A stretch of 64,000 bases of DNA from Branchiostoma lanceolatum (Eukaryota; Chordata; Leptocardii; Amphioxiformes; Branchiostomatidae), in contig NC_089727.1 in NCBI RefSeq assembly GCF_035083965.1, forward strand, positions 4,035,501 to 4,099,500. Direction: 5' to 3'. Below are positions 22,537-34,700 of the stretch, one piece after another. Numbering within the stretch: position 1 is the first letter of the stretch; every line of letters begins with the position of its first letter. The position numbers and the translations under genes were made by a program. Under the pieces are notes generated by a model that saw only the letters and a program-made list of their open reading frames with translations, had not been told where the DNA came from and searched no databases.

Positions 22537-23214
22537 TGTTGGCTATCGACTTTGGAGCTGCTTGGCGCCGCACACTGCAGCCTGGTGTGTTTTTGTTCAG
22601 ATTGGGAAAGGGCATGCCAGTTCTGTCCAAGGTCTTGTTCAAGTTAACTCCTGTAATTGCGTTTGGTGGAGGCTCCATTTGGGTTCTGGCGAGAGCCGTG
22701 TGTGTTCGATTTTCAAGGAAAGCAGTTAGTTTCTCGTGTGAGTTTGTGAAACGCTTTGCACTCTTTGCGTTATTTCAGTCCCCTTTTAATTGAGCTGATT
22801 ATGGTGTAGCCTTTTAATTATTTTCCTAATTTTTCTTAGATCACGGACCTTTCTCTGTAGCTGGGGTGCCAAAAATGAAAGATGACTTCGTGGATTGCTA
22901 AAATAACAAAACGCTCAAAATTAACAAAGTGAAACATTGAAACAAGAGCTAAAACAAGGAGCATTCTAACGTTAACTATTCTTTCTTACGTACGTTACTA
23001 AATATTTTATGACATCACACTAATTAGTTTCACGCCGAAGAAACAATATCTCAAAATAAAAGCCTGCATTCACAATATCGTCGCATTTCAAACGTTAAAT
23101 CATTATTTTTTTTCAGTTTCCCGCCAGGCCAGCAGACAGCCGCCGAGCAGACGACGGAAGTACAAACATACAAATGTCGTCTGCTAAACTCCCAGCATGC
23201 ATTGGAAATCCAAC
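22537..23214. promoter_or_regulatory. upstream region and probable promoter of ZNHIT2
   Basis: No coding exon seen. The last 100 bp becomes GC-rich (CAGGCCAGCAGACAGCCGCC) as in a CpG-type housekeeping promoter. No TATA box was found. An out-of-frame ATG at 23174 precedes the chosen start. Confidence 0.4.
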
Positions 23215-26200
23215 ATGGCCGCGCCCAGTTCGGAAGAAATCCGTCTCGAAGGAAGTTTACCGCCTCCAGACCAAGTTTTCAAGTCTTCTGAGGATCCATC
23301 GTTATGCAAACTGTAGGGCGAACCTCGATTTACAATTGATATTAATTTTACGAGTTAGATCTGTTGTAGTCTCTCCCTAAATCGTATTTATGACTAGTGG
23401 GGAGGGGGGCTTTACCGAAACGTCGAAGAAACGTAAATTAACGTTATATATGAAGTGTCATAATTTGTCTCATATATAAAGAGCTGATAGTCGTGTAGCG
23501 CAGCTCGTGTAGCCTTGTTTTAAGGGAAGGTTGAGAATTTTGCTTTCTGTTATGATCTTTCAGGAGAACAACATAAGCTAAGTTACATGTTGAAAACCAT
23601 TGCAAAAGACAGCATTCTGCATTGTTACGGTTCCGGTTCGGAATTGTTTTGACCGCCTACCTAAATAGTGTGTGAAGATAAGACGCAAATCCTAGGTTTT
23701 CTCGTTAGTTTTGGCTCCCGATTTTTCGACTATCGCTTTAGCAGTGCGTTATCTTTTATATTTCCTGAAATACCCGATTGTCGTAGCGTTTTACGGTTTT
23801 CGAGTTTTGGTCGTCCGCGGGTACTTCCTGGTATTAGTGCGCGATGACGGTAACGCGGCTTTGTCGCCTGATTACCCGAATCGTGCGTTCTATGTGCGTT
23901 TTGCGTGGTTTCGCACCATCGGGGATTGCGGAAAATGTATCCTCACGATTTTTTTCATTTTTCCTCATTTCACAGACAGAATGATGACCTTTATTCCCAT
24001 ATCAGTCATTATCCTAGGAAAACTTTTATTTTCCTTCCAGCGGCCTTGGAAGAATGCCCTAAAAATAGCAGTTTTGGGGATGAAAATTGCTTTTAGTGAC
24101 GGTTTTCACCAAAAATGACGTTTCCACGGAAAATATAAAATTCGTCTGTCATTCGAAGATAAGTCACCCCTATCCACCGGAAACATTGAAACGGCTGAAA
24201 AAGCATGTTTGGAAATGCGCAATGGCCTTTCTGGGAACGAGTCAGGTCGGCCCCGAATTGTAAAAAAAACCCTCCGAACCGAGACCTTACAGAAAATGCT
24301 GGGCTGTCTACCGGGATTGGCTACCCTGCTAGGCTACCCATTCTGAGCCACTGAAAGGGTAGCCAGGCCTGGTAGACAGCTCAGCCTGATCTGTAAACCT
24401 ATTCTGAAGTTTTCCATTTTGTATTCCAGGTGTCTGAAGCAGTACTCCAGGTATACCTGTCCCAGGTGTAACGTAGCTTATTGTTCATTGGCCTGTTACA
24501 GATCAGAGGTGAGAAAACATTGTGATATTCAACGTAAACTGTGGATGTGGTTGTTAAAATGTGCTATGTTAATATTTACTCAAATTTGGGAGTAACAGAC
24601 ATCATATTTTGTGAAGTTTGTCATTAAAGAACTTGTTATGGTCACACATAGATCCTATATTTCTAACCATATGACAGTGATGTTTAAATGGTTTTCTATC
24701 TTTCTTTTCAATAGAAACATGTTGGATGTTCAGAGCAGTTCTACAAAGAACACATCATAGAGGAGCTGAAACAGCAGAGAGGAAGGTATAGACTAATAGA
24801 GATGTGCAATAATGTATCTGAGATGATTGGATTGCTCTGTTGTTGTAATGCCAAAAAATAATGATTTTTAGCTTACATAAGAATGAACCCCCCAGATGTT
24901 GATCAAGTTGAAGATAAAAGTTGTAACTGTCAGGATTTATAGTTAAAGCATCATCACCATCACCAAACTAAGACATTTTGTTGTGTTCTTTTGTTGTGAA
25001 ACAATAGCCTGGCTTCCATAGTTCCCGCTGGTTCCCGCCGATTGTTTGGTCACCAGTTACCACGCACACGGTCAGTGGGAGTCAGCAGTGACTACGGAGG
25101 ATGGTACCACGCTATCGTCTCACAATGAAAGAACCCAACAAAATTTCTTAGTTTGGTGATGGTGATGATACTTCAACTATAAATCCTAGCAGAGAAACGA
25201 ACTAGCCTGTGTTTACACAAGCTCTCGGCCAGAGGTTACTGACTCCCACCCCTAGGGGGATGGCGGTGACAGGACTGGCTGGCCGCTAGGAGTGCGATTT
25301 GTCAGGCTAAGAAATGAGCTGACTGGGTGAAATTTTCCTTTGCAGCCATGAAGAGAAACAGAAAGTTCTGGAGATGCTGAAGAGACTGGAGGATCAGGAA
25401 GAAGAAGAGGAGGGAGAAGATATGACGGACGAGCTGACACTGGAGGACAGACTGCAGGGGCTGGACCTGGGTAAGCTTTTAGTGGAGGTGGAAGGAGAGG
25501 GATGGGCTCCGCCTTCCAATAACATGCCCAAGACATAGTGGATAACAACCCACAGCCGCAACACACTCAAAAAGGCTATGAAACCTTTACGCTTTAAGTT
25601 TAGTCATACTACTAGTATATAAGGCTGACAAACTGATACAGAGCAACTGATACCCTGGGATGATTACTATAGATTATGGACTTACAGAACATCATGAAAG
25701 ACAGAGGTAATCTCCAAGCAGATCTATCGGTGGCAAGGCAGTATCCAACTGGCAAAAGTAGTTAGTAGTAGTAGTATCCAGTATTAGATTACTAGTATAC
25801 TGCTGTGGGGTTCCCTGACGCAGGGGTAGGCAGCAGTCGGCCAGTCTTCACACTGCGCCTCCAAGTGGGTCTGTCCAGCGGGTCCACGTTGGTGAGGCCG
25901 CACTCTGTGATGTCCTTCTTGACGCACTCGATCCAAGATTTCTTTGGTCTACCACGACCTCTGAACGTTGCCGGGTAACTGCAGTTTTGTGATAGTGTGG
26001 ATGCAGCCACTAGCTCTTTCCACGTGTCCGTACCACCGGAGACAACATGACCGCAGGACCGAGGAGATGTCTGCAATACCTAGTTTGGTATGTAGACTAG
26101 CAGATGGTGTCTCATCCTCAAAAGGGTTGGCTCTTTTGATACTGCCTTGCCACCGATAGATCTGCTGGAGATCAAGAAAGCAGAAGCAGAACGGACTTAA

Positions 26201-29200
26201 TCCAGGAAAGCCATCCTAAAATACTGACTTTTGGTGGTACTGTATTTGACAAGTAATTTGTCTGGTTTGTACATGTAGACAGGGACGCAGAGGCCATTTG
26301 GGATCAGCTTACGGACCAGGAGAGAGCTGAGTTTCAGTCGGTGGTGGAGAGAGGCATGCTGGGAGACATGCTGGAGATGTGGACTCCTTGGTGGAGACTC
26401 TCACAGGTACATATTCCATCACAGGTCATGCAGAAGCGTGCATAATCCAGTGGTCAGCAGCCCTGCCTCTGGAACTAGAAGTAGTGAGTTCGATTCCTAC
26501 TGATTCGCTCACCCGACATGCACACTACCGGAAGTGTTCGCAGTCCTTAGGACGGGACGTTAAGCTGTGGTCCATTGTTCATTGTGCTTGGCAAAAATGG
26601 CTAGGGGAATATCCCTGGTACAATGAACCTGTAAATACTGTACATACAAATGTAGTGTCTGTCTTCTTCTCTGTCATGACCAGTGGAAGAATAGCTCTTC
26701 AATGAGCTACATGTTACACTGGATTGAGATCACTTTCTTTTTCTTTTAATGCATCTTGGAACTTAAAATCTGGATAAGAAAGTTCTTTGTACACAACCAA
26801 GTATTATTTACAGGTGACAGAAGGTTACCGAAACATCAGCTAGGTAAATAACACTTGGTTTTGTACAAAGAAACTTTCAAACTGTTATCTAGAGTTTTAT
26901 CAACCTGATGAAACTATTAATGAATCCAAAAATTAAACCATATCTAGATGTTTTACAAGTCAGAATACCTTTAGAATGGCTCCCGTTTTCACCACCTACC
27001 TTTTGATCTATAGAACAACATTTACAACAATTGTGAGCCTGTGTAGATGTCTAAATGACACTCACTCACTCACTCACTCACTCACTCACTCACTCACTCA
27101 CTCACTTACTCACTCACTCACTCACTCACAATCCAGTTTAACTTCTTCTGTTCCCCTTCATCTGGGGGTTGGACGTGCTTGCACATGGATGGGGGAGCTT
27201 GATGGCCTCTCGACAGGTGCCAGTGATACTGTTGGCACATTTTAATGTTCCTTGGGTACTGTTTTGTTACAGAAACAGGCCTCCCTGATTGAGGAAGTTG
27301 GGACTGCGCAGGACACAGTAACCGAAGAGACAGAAAGCAGAACCAACGCAAGCCCCCCTCCCCCCTTGCTGTCAAAGATACCCATACTGTCGTCCTTGCT
27401 TAAGGTAAGGCTGCATAAATTTCATACGTTGTTATTTGAATTTTTAAAAGTTATTTGCTGTGAAATATTACAATAAAGAATTGAGTCGTGAAAAATTGTA
27501 TGTTATATCTAAAATTTATTTATTTTTCTTGTGTTTTCTCCAGGGTCAGCCATCTGAGTCCATAAAATACAACATTGTGAATATTCTGTATCCTTTCATT
27601 ATATTGTCAGAGATCTCTCAGTCAATGGCATTGTTGACTGTACATAAAAGATTTATTTAATCTGTTTAGCATCCAACTTTCACAGTAGATACTATAACTA
27701 TACAAATACAGAATTTAGGAAGCATGTAGGAATACTCCAACATGTATTTAAGTTTTTTTCAAATCTGAGAGTGAAACTGAACATGTATATTTAAGTTGCT
27801 CTGTGACTTCTACCATCCGAGTCAGTTGTTCCCCTTGACTAATGTACCTACAGCTACTGTTATGCTTATGTGGTCAGGCTGCATAACGGAGACCACTTCA
27901 CCATGCCAACACAAGCAGCACAGGTATCAATTATCAACTGTTTCACTTGCTGCACTACAAAAACAATCTATCAATTGCTTAAAAATCCAAATCATAGGAA
28001 TGCCATCACACTGATCTCAGTAACATGGACAGGCAATATTCAGTTGATACCTGAAGTTGTTTTCCAAAAACTGTTGACATTCCTTTCTGTAGGATGAATA
28101 GACAGAACAATGTAACTGTTGTCACAACAAATAAAGAATCGTTGACTCCCTCCCGTATTTTATGTAGGATGTAGAGCATTATTAGACATGTATTATTGCT
28201 TTACGTGACAAAAAAGTAGCCATATATTATAGGTGCAGCACAATGTAGCTGTTGTCACAACCTTTTAATGAATTCTTGTTTGTCACAATCTGTAAAGACC
28301 CCCCCCCCCAACCTTCCTTCCTGTATGTTATTTACCATAGTACAGTAAGATCTGCATTTTTGCTGCATGTGGTAAGAGAGTAGTAACTAGAGTAGCACAA
28401 TGTAGCTGTTGTCACAACAGGTGAAGAATTGTTGACTTGCTACATTCTCTCCGGTATATCATGTAGGACAGACAGTAAGACATGCTTTATTGCCACATGT
28501 GGCAAGAAAGTAGCAACTACGGTTGTAGCACAATATAGCTGTTGTCACAACAGATGGAGAGTTAGCATGACAGTTCATCTGTGTTGGTAAACAACATTGT
28601 GACCAAAGGACTAAACATTATGCAGCCAACAGTGAAAGATGATGAAGTTTGATACTTTCGTTCAACACAAGCAAATGTAGCTCACCTTGAATTTTCACCC
28701 TGGAATTGTTAGTTAGGACTTGCCTCAAATTTTCGGCTGAACTCCATCAGAATGGAGACTCACAGAATGGAGACTTGTTGACCAAACCAACACATCTTGT
28801 TCTGTAGGAAGTGTTACAGCTCTGCCCTGTCTTCACAGAGAACTTCAGTTTCTGTGATGTGGGAGAGGCTCTGCATGCTGCCATGGCCAGGTCAAATCAG
28901 GTGATGCCGCCTCACAAGATATGTTTAATGTGAAAGTATTGAGAGCATGAGAACATGGCATAACTTCACCTCTTACTTTAACAAGACATACCCACATACT
29001 AAATATGTTCACAATCTATCTGCTGCTTCCTTTAAAGTTATGCTGACGAAAATATCAGGAAACACAGAAAGGCCAAAAACAGTACCTCCATTTTCACTAA
29101 AGACTAGATCTAGAGATCTATGTGTAGAAGGGGTGCAAGAAGTATCCAGTTAGTTCACTGTGAAAAATAGTGGTTACAACTATGTTTTGTTTTTGAGTGG

Positions 29201-31090
29201 AAAAAGCATTTTTACAACAAATTTAAAGAAAAAGCTGACTTACTTCATTCATACATGCAGAAAGTTTGATTGTGGAAAATGTGCTGGGCAATATTGATAG
29301 AAATATTGTGGCCTTTTGTATTGTTAGGATGCATTAAATGCTTCCGAAATTTACATTTTGCTATAATCATCAAAGACAAACACAAAATACATTAGATAGA
29401 GAATTCTGGACAAATGTTTTTCTTACAGGATCCCTCATTGGCCAACACCCCATCCTTCCAGTCACTTGTTGTGAAGGATGTGTCCTGCATTTTGATTGGT
29501 CCCAGTAAGGAAGACAGTCTGCGGTTTGTGCAAGCTGCACTGTCAGACCTTCATCATCTTTTCTCAGTAGCCAGGAAAAAAGAGGGAAAAGGTACGCTTT
29601 TGATATTGCACTTGTATGGCTACTTAAACATTTTCTCTAAGACTCCTTGAGCTACATAGAGCTACATGGAGCTCTAACCAATTGTTAGAGAAGATACGTT
29701 GATGAAGGTTAGACATCCAGGTAGTAAGATACGCCAAAAATTATTACTAAAGCAACTGGATAAAATTTTGAAAGTTAGAGAAGACAGTCTTTCATAGCTT
29801 TAGTAAAATGTCATAGGGCTGTTGCAATGGCCAAGTCAGTAGAGTGTTTGCCTTACATTTGGCATGTTTGGTAGGTCATGAGTTTAATCCCTGGCAAGTC
29901 TTACTCTTACAACAAATTTTAGAATGGTACATACATGTACTTTATTCTCCGCTTAGCAGTCAGCATTTGAGAATGACTATAGTCGTTAAACACACACCAC
30001 TACCAGTGGACTAGCCCCCTGCTGTAGTGATTGTACAAAGTTGTGTGGTCCGAGAGCTATTGGAAGAGAGATAGGCAATGCCCTATGCACCATCTGGTGC
30101 AGGAAGAACTTTTAACTCATACTCCTTTTCCTGCTTCCTTAAAGATACTAGCAATGGAGCTCAGACGGGAGAAGGTGCCACAAGTCCTGATCTTAGACAG
30201 AAGTTATTCCTGTGTAAGAAGAAGTGTGAGTTCCTCCTGGCCTGGTCTGCAGAACATGGGGGCCAGCTAACACCTCTGGCCATGGACTGTAGTCAGGAAT
30301 ATGGTAAGCTTTTACTTATATGCAGTCAAACCTGTACAAGTGACCTCCTCTACATATGGACTACCTGGCCAATGTGACCACTATTTGGTGGTCCCCAAGA
30401 TAATTCTAGCCATTGACACAAGCATTAATAAGAATCCTTTCTATAGTGACCATCTGTCCACATAGACCAGATGTTATTGGTTTCCTGAGTGGTCTTCTTG
30501 AGCAGATTTGACTGTATCTTACAAAAAAGATGACTTTATATGATCCACTTAGATATTATCAGTTGAATATTCAGCATCAATCTGAGTGTTCAAAGTCTAA
30601 ACTGTGGTAACCTCCAGAGAAAAACCTGTAATAATCTAGTTGCATTTCTATAGTGTGCAAGACAAAAATATCACCCAGACTTTGTTTGAAAGACCAATTT
30701 TAGTTTAATTTCTGAAAGAGATACTTTGAGTGAGTACTTAAAGGTACACGTACAACATTTAGTTAATTTCGCCACTGATGTTACCAATGATTACTGAGTG
30801 TTTGTCCAGTTCTCTACTCTACAAGTATCATTTCTTCTTCTTATGTTGTTCTGAATTGTACGCTGCTTTTAGCCCACACATGAGCTACACTATGGTAACT
30901 ATGATCTACACTATGAGCTAACTAAGCTAATGCACATGTACAATCATTTATTTACTATGCCCTGTTTATTCCAGCCTCCCTCAGCAGAGCGCTGTCCCAA
31001 CATGAGAAGGCAAAGTCAGAGCTGGAGAAGGTTTGGGGAGGATCTAAGCCACCCAGGAAAGACAAAACGCTCATTCAGGAACTCTCCTGA
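23215..31090 (+). CDS. ZNHIT2: zinc finger HIT domain-containing protein 2
   Basis: Nuclear HIT-finger protein; in mammals it works with RUVBL1/2 and R2TP in U5 snRNP assembly. Exons: 23215-23312, 24430-24508, 24715-24785, 25346-25470, 26279-26406, 27273-27404, 27544-27587, 27854-27923, 28808-28900, 29429-29591, 30145-30303, 30975-31090; 1278 nt, 425 aa (human about 403). All junctions keep frame with GT/AG. The zinc ligands C31, C34, C43, C46, C51, C55, H61 and C64 are complete; the second is made only by joining exon 1 (CT) to exon 2 (G TGT). An acidic coiled stretch (about 95-125) follows, then the conserved WDQLTDQERAEF and MLEMWTPWW. Later blocks NILYCYAYVVRLHNGD, KKKCEFLLAWSAEHGG and the C-terminus WGGSKPPRKDKTLIQELS match the family. 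The ATG at 23215 has strong context (CCAACATGG). The gene converges on TRAP1. Confidence 0.95.
24298..24388. repeat. hairpin in ZNHIT2 intron 1
   Basis: GCTGGGCTGTCTACC plus TGGCTACCCT pair with AGGGTAGCCA plus GGTAGACAGCTCAGC. It ends 41 bp before the exon 2 acceptor and so overlaps the likely branch-point region. Confidence 0.7.
24932..25187. mobile_element. foldback element in ZNHIT2 intron 3
   Basis: The left arm (24932-24994, AGGATTTATAGTT...CATCATCACCATCACC) is complemented by the right arm (25128-25187). Between them lie a MITE-like piece, GACTACGGAGGATGGTACCA, related to the element at 14833, and GGTTCCCGC sequence, so this is a nested insertion. Confidence 0.8.
25710..26172. mobile_element. 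CTCCAAGCAGA-ended element carrying a retroelement protein fragment
   Basis: Inverted ends of about 35 bp: ATCTCCAAGCAGATCTATCG plus GTGGCAAGGCAGTATC, with the complement at 26138-26172. Inside, on the minus strand (26076-25792), is an open frame with GRPKKSWIECVKKDI and DRPTWRRSVK, the tail typical of non-LTR retrotransposon polymerase proteins. The element seems to have taken up, or been hit by, a LINE 3' end. It lies in ZNHIT2 intron 4. Confidence 0.75.
26425..26700 (+). repeat. tRNA-derived SINE in ZNHIT2 intron 5
   Basis: The A-box-like AATCCAGTGGTCAGCAG and B box GAGTTCGATTCCTACT are followed by a body with GGACGGGACGTTAAGC, which recurs as ATAGGACGTTAAATGG in the element at 51640. It ends near GTAAATACTGTACATACAAA. 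Confidence 0.75.
26778..26878. repeat. short foldback in ZNHIT2 intron 5
   Basis: GAAAGTTCTTTGTACA plus CCAAGTATTATTTA face TAAATAACACTTGG plus TTGTACAAAGAAACTTTC. Confidence 0.7.
27058..27128 (+). repeat. (ACTC)n microsatellite in ZNHIT2 intron 5
   Basis: About 71 bp of ACTC with one change (CTTA). It is non-coding. Confidence 0.97.
28108..28562 (+). repeat. minisatellite of about 133-157 bp in ZNHIT2 intron 8
   Basis: CAATGTAGCTGTTGTCACAA starts at 28108 (one change), 28241, 28398 and 28531. Between copies TATGTAGGA, GACATG and TTGCCACATGTGGCAAGAAA recur. Confidence 0.85.
29815..29930 (+). repeat. tRNA-derived SINE fragment in ZNHIT2 intron 10
   Basis: The A-box-like AATGGCCAAGTCAGTAGAG and B-box-like ATGAGTTTAATCCCTGG are about 40 bp apart. 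Just before it, at 29698, lies the dispersed motif GAAGGTTAGACATCCAG. Confidence 0.6.
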
Positions 31091-31714
31091 CACAGATGGA
31101 CATAATATTTCTCACTTGACTGTAAATTTCAGGATGCTGTACAGTTGAAGAGATTCTGTTAATACGTACCCAAACCTTGTTTCCTTAGAACAAAGGAAAA
31201 AGTACATGGAGAAGTTAATACATGAACAAAATATTAAGAAGCTCCCAAATTTTATTCATCTTTCATGATGTTTGCAGCCACTTAATACATTATGTCAGCC
31301 ACATTCATTGGTATACATGTAATACTAAGGCTATTCTAATTTTACTGTATAAAAATTGACTCATCATGACAGGATAACATAATATACAGGTAAGAGATGA
31401 TCCTTATCTGTGGATTGGAGGATGTTTCACAGAGGGATTGTCTAAGATATACTTAGTAATAGGTACTTAAATTATGTCATACATGTGTACCACAAAGGAC
31501 AAGTACAAACTACCTTTTGTGACGACAGAAACCACTTAATACATTATGTCCACCACATTCACTGCCATAAAGCTGTTCTAATTTTTGTGTGTATAAAGAC
31601 ATCTTTTATACCTAATAGCATAGGAAAAAGGGACAATATTTGAAACAAGGACAAGATTCAGTGTCCCCCCAGAATTCGGAGGTCAATGTTCCCCCAGGGT
31701 TCAAAGGTCAGAGG
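31091..31714. other. convergent 3' spacer between ZNHIT2 and TRAP1
   Basis: The stop codons are 624 bp apart. No clear AATAAA follows ZNHIT2. On the minus strand AATAAA lies at about 31251-31256, 460 bp past the TRAP1 stop. CCACTTAATACATTATGTC with CCACATTCA occurs at about 31278 and again at 31531, a direct duplication spaced 254 bp. Confidence 0.55.
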
Positions 31715-34700
31715 TCAGTATTTGTCCAGTGTTCTTGTCAGCAGCTCGTTGAGTCTATTGAGCATGGAGCGGGGATCCTCGATCAGACCAGCCGCCACAA
31801 GGGCGTTGTCGTACACCTGGAATAACACATGGATGGAATTGTACATTTACCAGAACTTTGCTATGTTATGTTATGTTATGTTATTTGCATACTTAACTTG
31901 AAAGATGTACAAATTTAACAAAGAAATGGTTACATAATTATGTAATGTCGTCATCTAACTATGATATAATAGAAAAATTTGTAAATTTGTTGACATGCTT
32001 AAGAAGAGAGAAGCATATAAATTATAGATATAGATTTTAAAAATCATTAAGTATACCATGATAGTTTCCTTATCATTCTCTAGGTCTCTTATTTAATGCA
32101 TCTAACCCCAGTTGGGCATGATTACACATGTATGCAATAACATAATATACATAAACAAATTAAGTAAACAAAGAATGGATGCCTGACCTGTTCAGCTACC
32201 AGTCGTGCCAGTTCTGGGTCGCTGGACTTCAGCTCAGAAAGCTTCAGCATGATTGGATGGCTGGGACAAAGAAAAGTAAGATTATTGCTTATTGTAAGAT
32301 TGACAGGAAATTGTATTCTATAATCAAAGCATATTAGGAATGTCCCTGTAGCTCAACTGGTAGCAGCCTCACAGTTCCTGGTTCCAATTAGTTGCTAACT
32401 GAAAGACCCCAGTTCAAATCATCTTGGTTGGGGCTGCACCCGTCTTTCAGAAGGGAAGTACCATGTTAGAAGAGGTGCCTCGAGCACATTAAAAGGGAAG
32501 GGTTAGTTATCACTCCCTGAAAGAATATACCCTGCTACAGAAAGAGCAAGGAAGCTTGCTACCCTGTGCCACTAGGCACTGAAACAACAACTCTAAGCAT
32601 ACTGAGACCTTCATACAAGGTATTCAAAACAGAATCTACCTGCTATTAATCTCCAGTGTTGGCTGAAGGAACTTCCACCTCTCTGCCTCGGACTGTCCAG
32701 CGAACGCCGTGCGGAGGTAGTGCCGCGCTGCCCCCATCTCCATCACGGTCACCATGGCGGGGTGGGACTCCAGACGCGTGCTCACCTGGGGTTTAACATT
32801 CAACATTATAAAGACAGTGCAAAGTGTTATCAACAATAATCCACCTGGTTACATAAATCCGCCACTTTAAAAAACAGTGGGTTTGAGAGATCTCTAGTGC
32901 AGCACCCCCCAGATATACACAGTTTAGATTTACAGGAGTGAATTATACTGGGGGATGTTGGGTTGGAGATCTGTTTGGACGCATCTTTTCAAGGTCATGG
33001 AGTTATGTGCCCTGGTGGATTATCTTAGTAGATGTTGGTGCTCAAAAGATTCAAATCAATCTGGAGAAACATGCCAACTGCACAAACTGTGTCGACCTCT
33101 GACTTCTAATGAGGACCTTGTTCATTTAATGCCAACCTGGCCTAGAAATGACATGCACTATGATTACAAGTTTCATTCGACTTTCTTTTCATGTTCCATA
33201 TAACATGTTTTGTTTTAACTACCAGTTTACCCTGTGTTACTTATGTTACTTACATTGACTTGTCCTAAGGCATTACATGGATAGGAGTAGCTGAAGTACC
33301 TTGATGTTGGTGACTTTTTCCCCCAGTGCTGATCTCATCCAGTCCATCAGGGCATCTGCTTTACTGGGGCTCAGGGTTACTGAAACATAGGATCAGTATA
33401 AAAATCAGAAAGACATCAGAAAAATTCTATAACTATGGTTTTGATGAAAATAAAGCTGAAAAATAAAGCAAGCCTACCAAAATATAGAGAAAGACATTTG
33501 ATTGACTTATAGATCCAGAAACAACTTAATGTAAACAGTGATGATCTCATCCAGTCCAAGAGGGCATCTGCCTTATACTAGAGTCACATTCCCACAGCGG
33601 TGCCTGGCCAGGCAGTTTGCGGGAACAAAAAGTATGACATAAAAGACATCAAAACACAAAAAATGCAAAAAAATAGGCATCAGCATGATTTGTGTTTATT
33701 TCTTGATATACACTTCTTCATTCCTGGAAACAACCCTGCCTGGGCCACACAAAGTGGAAGCCCAACCCTGTGTGAGTACCCAAACTTTTAGTTCCTTCTT
33801 GTACTTACTGCACAACGCTGCTGTGTTACAACTAAATGCATTTTACCGCTTGTGCGAAACAAAAAAACAAAAAATATCCCATTTCCAACCTTTGCTGTCG
33901 TCCTGAGTCTCCTCCACTTTGTCGCTCTCCAGAACCTCGTTTTCGATGGACTTCAGGTTCAGAGTCTTGAACTGGCGCAGCTGTAGTAGGACTAACTCAT
34001 CATACTGCTCGTAGCAGAACAACACCTGTAAGGTAACAGCAGGTTAGCCACTAAACCATTAACTAGCATGAAACCTACAAGAATCTGCTATGCTATCTAC
34101 AAACTAAAAGTAGCTGCAGTAGGACCAATTGTCATACTGCTCATAGCAGAACAGCACCTGTAAATTATCGACAGGTTAGCTACTAAACCATCAACTAGCT
34201 TGAAACCTATAATTTATCAGTAGGTTAGCTATCTAACTACATGTACCAGTACTAACTAAAAGCAGCTGTAGTAGAACCAACTCATCATACTGCTCATAGC
34301 AGAACAGCACCTGTATATCATTAACAGGTTAGCTACTTAACCATTAACTAACTTGCATAAAACTTATAGGATACCAACAGGTTCGCTTCTAAACCATTAA
34401 CTAACTTGCATGAAATCTATACGTTAGCTACTAAAACATTAACTAGCTGGGACTGCAGCAGAACTAACTCATCATACTGCTCATAGCAGAACAGCACCTG
34501 TAAGGTAACAGCAGGTTAGCTATTAAACCATTTTAAGGTAATTAAAATTACCTTGATGAACGTTAGACATCCAGTTGCTTGAGCAACTACCTTTGGCGTA
34601 CCTTGCTTAAACCTGTGGGTTATCCACAGGTTAGCTACTAAACCAAAAACTAACTGGGACTGTAGCAGTACTAACTCATCCTACTGCTCATAGTACCGGT

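Noticed and set aside
22190..22793. Several overlapping frames up to 162 codons
   Set aside because: They overlap the foldback element in multiple frames on both strands.
23711..24118. 135-codon hydrophobic frame in ZNHIT2 intron 1
   Set aside because: Codon use and residue content look like random AT-rich sequence; no splice context and no motif.
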